From Holophagales bacterium (GTDB lineage Bacteria > Acidobacteriota > Holophagae > Holophagales > Holophagaceae): a DNA stretch of 6,575 nucleotides. The translations under genes and the position numbers were made by a program. The stretch's first letter is position 1. Each line of letters opens with the position of its first letter. Positions 1 to 5,592 of the stretch are shown one piece after another. The stretch is from positions 1 through 6,575 of the forward strand of contig JAITFL010000168.1 of the NCBI GenBank assembly GCA_031281385.1, read 5' to 3'. The notes under the pieces are model-generated. The model was not told the DNA's origin and did no database searches. It was given only the letters and a program-made list of their open reading frames with translations.

Positions 1-10
1 TCTTCGCGTT

Positions 11-107
11 CATCGAAGCCGCGCCCTTGTATCTGCCCCTACATCGAAGCCACCCACCAACCATCCGCCCGCCCATCGAAGTCATGCTCATGTATCCGCC
101 CCTACAT
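11..107. repeat. Degenerate ~31-bp tandem repeat, three copies
   Basis: The word catcgaag(c/t)c recurs at 11, 42 and 74, giving periods of 31 and 32 bases. The second halves also match: tgtat(c/t)(t/c)gcccctacat-like text occurs at 29-44 and 90-107, with a weaker version (ccatccgcccgcc) at 61-73. A fourth unit may begin at 105 and decays at once. The array may extend left of the window. Units are divergent along their whole length, so this is a minisatellite-like array rather than conserved repeats with unique spacers. No function can be assigned. Confidence 0.6.
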
Positions 108-442
108 AGGTCAGTAGGCGAGGCGAGTACCCGGGGTCTTGAGCGGACCCCCAGTTAGCATCCGGGCGGGCTCCATGACCCGGCGCGAAACGAACCAAGT
201 CACCGGGCCGCGAACCCGAGTACGTAAGATAAGCACCGGACAAATACCTCAGCCGGGCACCATTCTACCCGATGGGTCTGCTGGGCGAATGACCTCGCTG
301 CGGAGTCCAATCGGCATAAATATCATCGCGGCGCAGCGGCCCAGCAACTAGCATTACATACTGGGACAATGCCCCGTCCAGCACTGAACGGCTAGGTTTC
401 CCAGTGGGCGCGTTTGATTGCAAGTCAGTATAAAATTCATAA
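108..442. other. No gene recognised (intergenic)
   Basis: This stretch holds only short open frames with no family resemblance, no good ribosome binding site and many CpG-rich words. The minus-strand frame that enters it (265-816) is the antisense shadow of the gene at 443-1018. An A/T-rich patch (TATAAA at 429-434) sits just before the next gene and could be a -10 element, but I see no fitting -35 box. No RNA gene is evident. Confidence 0.5.
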
Positions 443-1018
443 ATGCACATTCTCGCCATATCGCCTGGATTGGGGGCCGTTGGCCCCGACTGGGGGGCCG
501 TGGCCAATTCCGGCATAGACGCGCTGATGGTGCGCGAAAAGGGCATCACCGTGCGCGAGCTTCTGGATTTATGCATACGCATCAGGGACATGGCTCCGCA
601 TCTAACGCTATGGGTGGCTGGCCGCCTTGACGTCGCCCTAGCCATCGGCGCGGGCTTCCACGCAGGCGAGGACTGCCCCCCTGCCCCGCCGTCCCTATGC
701 CCCACATCTAGGCCGCTGCACAGTTTGTCACAGATCCATGAGCGCAACGAAGAAAACCAATTGCTGATTTCGCCTATTTTCGCCGTCCCAGGCAAGGGCG
801 AACCCATGGGCACCAAGGGCCTTCACGACATATTGGGGAAAATGCCCCCTTGGAAAGGCAGGCTGCTCGCGCTGGGCGGCATAGGCCCAGAGAACGTTGG
901 CGGTTTGAAGCGTCCAAGGCTGGACGGCGTCGCCCTGATACGCGGCATCTGGGAATCCGCCAACCCACGCGCCACGGTCGAAGCCATGCGGGCGGCTTGG
1001 GGATCTTGCATCAAGTAG
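443..1018 (+). CDS. Thiamine-phosphate synthase / TenI family protein (ThiE-like TIM barrel)
   Basis: This 191-aa protein matches the ThiE/TenI fold from end to end: REKG at residues 31-34, HAGED at 73-77 (family HxGxxD), SPIFAVPGKGEPMGTKG at 110-126 (the family's GPI(Y/F)xTxTK...G loop), LALGGI at 142-147 and GVALIRGIW at 162-170. ThiE joins the thiazole and pyrimidine phosphates to make thiamine phosphate in the cytoplasm; TenI proteins share the fold but act in thiazole tautomerisation. The usual VND metal-binding motif reads VAGR (58-61), and the GxSxH(T/S) segment reads RPLHSLSQ (90-97). This leans towards a TenI-like or divergent role, not a standard synthase. An in-frame TAA at 440-442 directly precedes the ATG, so the protein cannot start further upstream. 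No Shine-Dalgarno is visible. No other thiamine gene is in the window. Confidence 0.82.
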   Translation: MHILAISPGLGAVGPDWGAVANSGIDALMVREKGITVRELLDLCIRIRDMAPHLTLWVAGRLDVALAIGAGFHAGEDCPPAPPSLCPTSRPLHSLSQIHERNEENQLLISPIFAVPGKGEPMGTKGLHDILGKMPPWKGRLLALGGIGPENVGGLKRPRLDGVALIRGIWESANPRATVEAMRAAWGSCIK

Positions 1019-1033
1019 CGTTCAGTCGAACGC
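1018..1033 (+). other. Small hairpin after the ThiE-like gene
   Basis: GCGTTC (1018-1023), loop AGTC and GAACGC (1028-1033) form a perfect 6-bp stem starting at the last base of the stop codon. No T-tract follows, so it is at best a weak or Rho-assisted terminator or a 3'-end stabiliser. A second hairpin, CCTTGC-TAC-GCAAGG (1100-1114), lies in the leader of the next gene. Confidence 0.3.
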
Positions 1034-1134
1034 AACTTGGTATAACCCATGATTGCCCCCTACCCCTTCCAACAGCGCATGTGCGACAATAGCCACTGGC
1101 CTTGCTACGCAAGGGATGAACTAGAGGGAGCAAA

Positions 1135-1950
1135 ATGCTTAAACTTGCGGTGATAGGAGCGCAGACTCTTCTTGGGCGCGAACTCGTCCAAGCGCTGGAG
1201 CAACTGGAATGTTCTGTCCTGCCACTGGCGGTAGGCCCCATGTCCGCGAAGGACGAAGAAGATAACGACCTGGTGGTCTTCGCGCCGGAACCAGCCCTAT
1301 TAGAGAGCCTTGACACAGCGATATTGGCCGACGCGCCGCATGACCCCAGCCTCATCGAAAACTTCAAAGGGCGCGTCCTTGATTTGAGAGAAGACGGGAC
1401 GGCCACCGGCGAACCAATGCCACTGACAGGACCATGGCCAGAGGGCACTTCTAGGCTGCGGGGCCGCCCAGCGATAGAGCTGGCACTGGCGATGGTGCCC
1501 AGCCTAGTGCACGGAGCCGAGCATGTCCATGGGGTACACCTGCGCTCAGTCGCCCATTTGGGCGAAAAGGGAATACACGGCCTAGCGGATCAGACGAGAG
1601 CCATACTGGACGGCTTTGAACCCGATGTGTCAGCACTTGGCTACAGAGCGGCATTCGAGGCCATCCCCATGCCGCCGAAAGAAAACTTGGTGGAAATAAT
1701 GATCCCGACCTTCCATGGCGACATCCTAGTGCTCAACATCAGGGGCAGACTCCAAAAAATAGACACGCCGGAAAACATCCAAGACATCCAATGGCTGGAT
1801 GCCCCACCCACCAGCCGCGACGTAGCGATATCCGACAAGCTGCTGCTGCACTATGCCCCCAACAGCGGGGGCGCAGTTTTGGTCATGGGCTTCGACCCGA
1901 TACTCTGGGGCACGCTGCAACCAGTGGCCCGCCTGCTGGGTCTGAAATGA
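1135..1950 (+). CDS. Aspartate-semialdehyde dehydrogenase-like protein (Usg-type, probably non-catalytic)
   Basis: This 271-aa protein has the semialdehyde dehydrogenase layout. An N-terminal Rossmann strand-turn-helix LAVIGAQTLLGREL (4-17) has the nucleotide-binding glycines. The C-terminal dimerisation-type domain includes VHLRSVAHLGEKG (134-146), placed like the family's SGAG region, and PTFHGDILVLNI (191-202), placed like the family's conserved His strand. Where true ASADH enzymes carry the catalytic Cys in NCST, this protein reads RGRPAIELALAM (109-120). The only Cys is C26, far from that position. It is also shorter than the usual ~340 aa. I infer a Usg-like paralogue without dehydrogenase activity. 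The start is well supported: GAGGGAG at 1124-1130, four bases before ATG. Its TGA overlaps the ATG of the ferredoxin gene, implying coupled translation. Confidence 0.75.
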   Translation: MLKLAVIGAQTLLGRELVQALEQLECSVLPLAVGPMSAKDEEDNDLVVFAPEPALLESLDTAILADAPHDPSLIENFKGRVLDLREDGTATGEPMPLTGPWPEGTSRLRGRPAIELALAMVPSLVHGAEHVHGVHLRSVAHLGEKGIHGLADQTRAILDGFEPDVSALGYRAAFEAIPMPPKENLVEIMIPTFHGDILVLNIRGRLQKIDTPENIQDIQWLDAPPTSRDVAISDKLLLHYAPNSGGAVLVMGFDPILWGTLQPVARLLGLK

Positions 1951-2588
1951 CTTCAAAACTGGAGCAGCCTAGCGACAGGGGCAGTTTTTTCAAGACGCTG
2001 GGCACCCTGTTCGCTGGCTTTGTGGCCGAAAAGGTGGAGGGCGCGCTGGAGGGCATGGGCCCAAAGCTGCTGCGCCCGCCTGGGGCTGTGGGCGAATTGG
2101 CCTTTTTGACCGAGTGCACGCGCTGCGACAGGTGCATACAGGCGTGCCCCCAAGGCTCCCTCGTCCGCGCCCCCGCCTCCGCCGGCCTTGCGATGGGCAC
2201 CCCCCAGCTCGTGCCCAGGGCCATGCCCTGCTATCTATGCGAGACCTTCCCCTGCATTGCAGCCTGCCCCGAAAAGGCCCTCGAATGGCCCCAACTGAAA
2301 ACCGAAGCCGGCGCGCTGATAAAGGGCCCCGAAGCGGTGCGGATAGGAGTGGCCCAACTAAAGCGCTCCCGCTGCCTGGCCTTCCCCACGGCTTCAAGGC
2401 CCGCCCAACCATGCCGCGTCTGCCTAGACCGCTGCCCCTACCCAGACGCGGCCTTGGCCATCCGCGAACAAAATGACGGCGCCCCGCCCAGGCCAGAAGT
2501 GGCAGAAGAAAAATGCACCGGCTGCGGCCTCTGCGAGTTCGCCTGCCCCGCCCCCCTGCCGGGGATAGTGGTCAGGACGAGGTTGTAG
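1947..2588 (+). CDS. Ferredoxin-type protein with four [4Fe-4S] motifs (NapG/MauM-like)
   Basis: This 213-aa protein carries 16 cysteines in four cluster motifs: C57/60/63/67 (CxxCxxCxxxCP), C95/98/103/107 (CxxCxxxxCxxxCP), C143/156/159/163 (CxxCxxxC preceded by a distant Cys) and C190/193/196/200 (CxxCxxCxxxCP). The order and the split third motif match the NapG/MauM group of polyferredoxins, which move electrons between quinol-linked membrane partners and periplasmic enzymes. Those proteins usually have a Tat signal. Here residues 11-30 (RGSFFKTLGTLFAGFVAEKV) look like a degraded signal with no twin arginine, so a cytoplasmic site is possible. The ATG at 1947 overlaps the previous stop (ATGA). 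The frame stays open upstream, but an earlier start would run deep into the Usg-like gene. No napH-like membrane partner is in the window. Confidence 0.85.
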   Translation: MTSKLEQPSDRGSFFKTLGTLFAGFVAEKVEGALEGMGPKLLRPPGAVGELAFLTECTRCDRCIQACPQGSLVRAPASAGLAMGTPQLVPRAMPCYLCETFPCIAACPEKALEWPQLKTEAGALIKGPEAVRIGVAQLKRSRCLAFPTASRPAQPCRVCLDRCPYPDAALAIREQNDGAPPRPEVAEEKCTGCGLCEFACPAPLPGIVVRTRL

Positions 2589-2616
2589 GGCGTTAGGGGT
2601 TAGGGATAAGAATGGG
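2588..2616 (+). other. Putative G-quadruplex motif at the 3' end of the ferredoxin gene
   Basis: Four G-runs lie at 2588-2590, 2596-2599, 2603-2605 and 2614-2616 with loops of 5, 3 and 8 bases. The middle reads GTTAGGGGTTAGGG, which is telomere-like by coincidence. The first G is the last base of the stop codon, so the mRNA would carry the motif in its 3' UTR. The 8-base loop makes it weaker than the standard 1-7 rule. Confidence 0.3.
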
Positions 2617-2628
2617 AACTACATACTT
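2614..2628 (+). repeat. 15-bp inverted repeat, left arm
   Basis: GGGAACTACATACTT is the exact reverse complement of 3284-3298. It also starts a local fold: GGGAAC (2614-2619) can pair with GTTCCC (2635-2640), and TTCCC-TTT-GGGAA follows at 2636-2648. Confidence 0.65.
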
Positions 2629-2674
2629 ATAGCGGTTCCCTTTGGGAATGGCACTAAATCCTGTTCCTCCGGTG

Positions 2675-2700
2675 ACTTGCAAAACTGACGTTTTGCAAGT
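2675..2700. terminator. Perfect 11-bp hairpin between convergent genes
   Basis: ACTTGCAAAAC (2675-2685), loop TGAC and GTTTTGCAAGT (2690-2700) form a perfect stem. It lies between the 3' ends of the forward ferredoxin gene and the reverse phosphoesterase gene, whose stop is at 2704-2706. That is where a bidirectional terminator is expected. The stem is not GC-rich and neither side has a clean T-tract, so intrinsic termination is uncertain. A transcript-end stabiliser or a protein-binding palindrome are alternatives. Confidence 0.45.
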
Positions 2701-2703
2701 GGC

Positions 2704-3222
2704 TCAATGGTGTGCAATCTGATCCAAGACGTACTCTAGGCTCACTGGACTGTAGTCCGTCACATCGCAAGAAATGTTCATGTGCCGCTGGTCGGGCCTG
2801 TGCGGCATGTGGTTGTGGACGTGCCCAAAAAGGTTGAATAATGTTGACTCTGGGGGCAGGGGCTGCATTCGGTGGCTCAGTATGAGGGACCCCATCACGA
2901 TCACAGGGTATGGGCTGGCCAGCTTCCACCCATTCTCTACATACCATTCAGGGCGCATAGTGTCGTGGTTTCCAATGATCAGGGTCTTTTTTTTGCACAC
3001 TATCCTTTCTATGTAGCGTTTCAGCCTTTCCTTGCGGGAGAGGCTGAAGTCGCCGAGGAAGAACAGCTCGTGGTCTTCTTTGGCAGCCGAATTGAGTTTT
3101 TCGATCAAGTCGCTGTCCATTTCCTCTACGCTCTGGTACGGCCTCGAGCATAGGTTCCTGATGTTGTTGTGCCCGAAGTGAAAGTCGGACGTGAACCACA
3201 CTTGCTTTGGATTGTTGATCAT
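2704..3222 (-). CDS. Small calcineurin-type metallophosphoesterase
   Basis: This 172-aa protein has the ordered metal-binding motifs of the calcineurin-like phosphoesterase superfamily: TSDFHFGHNNI (11-21; D13, H15 and H18), FLGDFS (55-60; D58), GNHD (84-87), SH (116-117) and GHVH (133-136). The opening FTSDxHFGHxNI and the SVEEMD...LI segment at 31-40 place it with the short stand-alone phosphoesterases common in phages and accessory regions. The reaction is a metal-dependent phosphoester hydrolysis; the substrate cannot be told. No signal peptide is seen, so it is likely cytoplasmic. The Shine-Dalgarno is poor (GAAAG, 13 to 9 bases before ATG). The start is supported by the domain beginning at once and by conservation of the same ATG in the duplicated copy. 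Its 5' end lies in the 142-bp duplication. Confidence 0.88.
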   Translation of the reverse strand: MINNPKQVWFTSDFHFGHNNIRNLCSRPYQSVEEMDSDLIEKLNSAAKEDHELFFLGDFSLSRKERLKRYIERIVCKKKTLIIGNHDTMRPEWYVENGWKLASPYPVIVMGSLILSHRMQPLPPESTLFNLFGHVHNHMPHRPDQRHMNISCDVTDYSPVSLEYVLDQIAHH

Positions 3223-3298
3223 TTATTGAGCTTTCGTAAGATTCTGGTGGTTGAAATTGTTGACGCTGCGTGTTTGTGGAATCAAGTATGTAGTTCCC
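3157..3298 (-). repeat. 142-bp direct repeat, copy 1 (phosphoesterase 5' end plus upstream)
   Basis: This segment matches 3824-3965 without gaps, with 16 differences by hand count (about 89% identity, offset 667). It covers the first 22 codons of the intact phosphoesterase gene, its leader, and the right arm of the 15-bp inverted repeat. Identity stops sharply at 3298/3965 and fades on the coding side. Confidence 0.9.
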
Positions 3299-3722
3299 AA
3301 TAGCGAACTCCACTGACGTTTATTTCTTCTGTGGCTGTCTTGTTCCCATCAGTTGTGATTACAGTTATGACAACATAGCCGTCCTTTATGCCTGTCACTA
3401 GGCCGTCTGCATTGACTGTGGCTACGCTCGTGTCACTGCTTGACCATCTGACGTGCTTATTGGTGGCATCGGGAGGTTCGATGAGTGCCACCAGCTTCCC
3501 CGTTTTCCCTGGCCCCACCGAGAACATCTCTTCGCCGAAGTCTTTATCATTCGGGTCAGGTTCCCAGTCGGGCGGTGTCCATTCACCTATGGAAACGCCT
3601 GTGACGGGGATTTTGTTTACATCGCCCTTTCCTGTTTCCGTGTCCAGATGCAACATGTCGCCGCATCCGAGCGACATTGCACAGAAGATTGTCTGAATTG
3701 CGCCTGCCGTTAAATATTGCAT
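3282..3722 (-). CDS. Probable lipoprotein with a single BIG2 (bacterial Ig-like) domain
   Basis: This 146-aa protein is mostly one BIG2 domain (about 38-138). It opens with PVTGVSIGE, then LVALIEPPDATNKHVRWSSSDTSVATV (78-103), DGLVTGIKDG (106-115) and ITTDGNKTATEEINV (122-136), which follows the family pattern closely. BIG2 domains are usually extracellular or adhesive modules. A 20-residue insert rich in Pro, Asp and Glu (about 47-69) separates the first strand from the rest. The N-terminus (1-20) is hydrophobic and ends SLGC, which could be a lipobox with C20 lipidated, but there is no basic residue before the hydrophobic stretch. AAGGAG (complement of 3727-3732) lies four bases before ATG, so the start is good. 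The last residues, WELHT, are encoded by the inverted-repeat arm. Its leader is the decayed phosphoesterase copy. Confidence 0.75.
   Translation of the reverse strand: MQYLTAGAIQTIFCAMSLGCGDMLHLDTETGKGDVNKIPVTGVSIGEWTPPDWEPDPNDKDFGEEMFSVGPGKTGKLVALIEPPDATNKHVRWSSSDTSVATVNADGLVTGIKDGYVVITVITTDGNKTATEEINVSGVRYWELHT
3284..3298 (-). repeat. 15-bp inverted repeat, right arm
   Basis: AAGTATGTAGTTCCC on the + strand is the exact reverse complement of 2614-2628. It lies inside the 3' end of the BIG2 gene and at the edge of the 142-bp repeat. The related sequence AAGCATATTGTTCCC at 3951-3965 matches at 12 of 15 positions. Confidence 0.65.
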
Positions 3723-3763
3723 ACTTCTCCTTGTGGGTTGCTAGTCTTGGTTTGCCAGCATGT

Positions 3764-3889
3764 TCATTTCGTCACCTCGCCGTCTGAATCCATTGTGGCT
3801 CGCGCTGATGCACAGAGTCCGTCCCTGATGTTGTTGTACCCGAGGTGGAAGTCGGACGTGAACAACACTTGCTTTGGATTGTTGAGCAT
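3764..3889 (-). pseudogene. Decayed 5' fragment of a second phosphoesterase gene
   Basis: Starting at the ATG on the complement of 3887-3889, the frame reads MLNNPKQVLFTSDFHLGYNNIR, which matches the intact protein's MINNPKQVWFTSDFHFGHNNIR at 18 of 22 positions. It then loses similarity and stops after 41 codons at 3764-3766. The second metal-motif His (H18) is Tyr here. Weak nucleotide resemblance to the functional gene seems to persist beyond the clean repeat (GTCC/TCCATT and TTTCG words), suggesting decay by indels rather than a sharp cut. The later motifs (GD, GNHD, GHVH) are absent. A short expressed peptide cannot be excluded but has no support. Confidence 0.75.
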
Positions 3890-3965
3890 TTATTGAGCTT
3901 TCGGAAGAATCTGGGGGTGGGAACTGTTGACGCTACGTGTCTGTGGAATCAAGCATATTGTTCCC
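3824..3965 (-). repeat. 142-bp direct repeat, copy 2
   Basis: This is the partner of 3157-3298. It carries the same start codon, leader and a diverged inverted-repeat arm, and lies upstream of the BIG2 gene. If the repeat contains the phosphoesterase promoter, this copy may now drive the BIG2 gene. I could not find a convincing -35/-10 pair in either copy. Confidence 0.9.
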
Positions 3966-4003
3966 ATAAGAGTTGAGGTGGTTTGGTTTTACTCCTGCCT
4001 TTC

Positions 4004-5524
4004 TCATCGCGCTACCGCATAGCCTTTTTCGTATCCTTTCAAGTAACCTCTGTCGCGTCCATTGTTGGCGGCCTTTCCCAACGCGTCAAACACATTTTCC
4101 ATATTCGCGCCCGCCGGAAGCCCTATGGCGGTCAATAGTTCGAGTCGCTCCTGGAACTCATCCATAAGCTCGTCTGCCACCTCTCCGGCAAATTTGGCCC
4201 TTGCATCGGAATCGGGCTTTATACCGTTAGATTCGCACCATTGTGGAAACAGGTCAGGATCAATGGCGGCCCATGCAACCATGAGCCCCTTGCTCTCCGC
4301 CAGCTTGCTCTGCGCCTCCGCTTCCTTCTGCCATTCCTCGTATGTGGCAGGGAGCGCGTCTTTGTCTATGCAAACCGAGCGCGCTCGGTCGTATTCCTCG
4401 CTGCTGAACCAAGGCAGCGGGGCCACATTGGCTCTGTCTTCCTTCATCACCGCCGCCCAAAGCGGATTGGATCGCCCCCCCAACAGCGAGAATAGTGCTG
4501 CCTTGTTGTTGGCTGCCCCGGCGTTCTCGTTTTCCGCCTCTCTGGGCTTCTCGCGCCGCGCTTCTCCGCGCCCCTTTTCGCGCCCCCTCTCAAATCCCCT
4601 CTCGCGCCCATTGAACGCAGCCCTTTCCAGCGCATACATTACCTTGCCTTGGTTTGCGTTGGCCGGAAGTTTCAAATCCACCAGCATTTCCAGAAGCTCC
4701 CTGTACTCTGTCATTATCTCAGTGGCAAACTCCTTGGCGAATAGCTCCCTTGCGTCACTGTTGGGCTTGATGCCCTTGGACTTGCACCACCCAGGAAACA
4801 CGTCCGGGTCAATGTGGGCTGTAACAACACGTGCCCCTTCGCCCTCTGCCGACTTTTCGCGTTCTTCTGTTTTTTTGCGCCACTCATCGTACGTGGGGGC
4901 GAAACTATCCCCATCTGTGCAGACCGAGCGGACACGGTCGTATTCGTCGCGCTTGTACCAAGGCAGCGCCGCCACCTTAACCGTTTCATATTCTGTGGCG
5001 GCCTTGGCCGATGACCTAGGCGACTTGAAACCCTTTGGGCTGTCGCCCTTCAGCGCCTTTATCTCTGCCGTGAGCTTGCCTATCTTTGCGTCCTTTTCGT
5101 CCAGCTCGCCATTCAGGCTGTCCAGCATTTCGCGGTAATGCTTGATGGCCATAGCGAAGATGTTATTGACTGTCTGCTTGTCAGCTAATATCTCGTCGAG
5201 GCTCTTCTTGTATTCTTTGTCCAACCTTCGTTCTGATTCGCAAATAGCAACCTCGGCGGCTACCTCTTCAGCAAAACACCTCATCGAGCTATATTCGACC
5301 CTCATTCCCTTAGAGTGGCACCAACTGGGAAACCAGTCAGAGTCAATGTAGCCGCAGACGACGTTGGTGCCTTCGCTCTCCAACAGTCTGCGTTGCTCTT
5401 CCGCCACCTTTAGCCAGTCGTCGTACGCATCGGGCAGGCTGTACCCGTCCGCGCAAATGGAGCGGGCGCGGTCGTAGTCTCCGCGCCTGAACCAAGGTAT
5501 TCCGGCAACACGAACTTGCAGCAT
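4004..5524 (-). CDS. Three-repeat protein of unknown function (tripled ~84-aa module with coiled coil)
   Basis: This 506-aa protein has three copies of one module, at about 10-93, 188-271 and 371-454. Each starts PW(F/Y), continues (D/E)YDRxRSxCxD and Yx(D/E)W, then has a charged helix, ID(P/S)DxFPxWCxSxG(I/M), and ends in an acidic FAxE(V/F)A helix. Modules 2 and 3 are followed by a second shared block (272-320, 455-504) with LPA.AN, then an NGR(E/D)RG(F/Y)xxG(R/Y)EKG tail. Residues ~94-160 are charged and heptad-like, suggesting a coiled coil. Small single-module proteins of this type occur as hypothetical proteins in proteobacteria, from memory; I know no function. The real start is the ATG at 5522-5524: GGAGG (complement of 5531-5535) lies six bases before it. 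The frame stays open to 5692, but that would cross the divergent regulator's start. There is no signal peptide or membrane segment. The gene is divergent from the AbiEi regulator with a 134-bp shared control region. Confidence 0.85.
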   Translation of the reverse strand: MLQVRVAGIPWFRRGDYDRARSICADGYSLPDAYDDWLKVAEEQRRLLESEGTNVVCGYIDSDWFPSWCHSKGMRVEYSSMRCFAEEVAAEVAICESERRLDKEYKKSLDEILADKQTVNNIFAMAIKHYREMLDSLNGELDEKDAKIGKLTAEIKALKGDSPKGFKSPRSSAKAATEYETVKVAALPWYKRDEYDRVRSVCTDGDSFAPTYDEWRKKTEEREKSAEGEGARVVTAHIDPDVFPGWCKSKGIKPNSDARELFAKEFATEIMTEYRELLEMLVDLKLPANANQGKVMYALERAAFNGRERGFERGREKGRGEARREKPREAENENAGAANNKAALFSLLGGRSNPLWAAVMKEDRANVAPLPWFSSEEYDRARSVCIDKDALPATYEEWQKEAEAQSKLAESKGLMVAWAAIDPDLFPQWCESNGIKPDSDARAKFAGEVADELMDEFQERLELLTAIGLPAGANMENVFDALGKAANNGRDRGYLKGYEKGYAVAR

Positions 5525-5564
5525 GGCAAACCTCCAAATAAAACCACGATACCATGCAAAAATT

Positions 5565-5592
5565 GGGGGTTTTGGGTGGCCGGGGCCTTGGG
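5565..5592 (+). promoter_or_regulatory. Four-tract G-quadruplex motif in the divergent control region
   Basis: G-runs at 5565-5569, 5574-5576, 5582-5585 and 5590-5592 with loops TTTT, TGGCC and CCTT meet the classic G3+N1-7 rule on the + strand. A 7-bp inverted repeat, GATACCA (5548-5554) and TGGTATC (5593-5599), brackets it. The motif lies in the leader of the minus-strand three-repeat gene, where the G-rich strand is the template, and just upstream of the operator. A regulatory effect is inference only. Confidence 0.4.

Larger units (their letters stand above)
2614..3298. mobile_element. Possible small cassette/non-autonomous element around the phosphoesterase gene
   Basis: A perfect 15-bp inverted repeat, GGGAACTACATACTT at 2614-2628 and its reverse complement at 3284-3298, brackets 685 bp that contain the intact phosphoesterase gene. 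AAT directly abuts both outer ends (2611-2613 and 3299-3301), compatible with a 3-bp target duplication. The right arm also encodes the last residues (WELHT) and most of the stop codon of the BIG2 protein, as if an insertion had supplied that gene's 3' end. A diverged third copy of the arm is at 3951-3965. No transposase is present, so this would be a non-autonomous unit, or the arms could be ordinary repeats. Confidence 0.35.

Noticed and set aside
11..107. CRISPR array
   Set aside because: The repeated word is only about 10 bases, and the intervening DNA is itself partly repeated and too short for spacers. There are no cas genes.
265..816. Reverse 183-aa open frame opposite the ThiE-like gene
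   Set aside because: The forward strand encodes a clear family match over the same bases. The reverse frame has no domain signal.
1018..1046. Promoter for the Usg-like gene using TATAAC at 1041-1046
   Set aside because: No -35 box lies at an acceptable distance. The nearest TTCAGT gives a 14-base spacer and overlaps the hairpin.
3157..3965. Integron cassette with attC sites
   Set aside because: The repeat contains a coding start and leader, not an attC-like pair of core sites downstream of a gene. No integrase is present.
4062..5138. Forward 358-aa Ser/Ala/Leu-rich open frame
   Set aside because: It is the antisense shadow of the three-repeat gene. Its composition follows from the complementary codons, and it has no recognisable domain.
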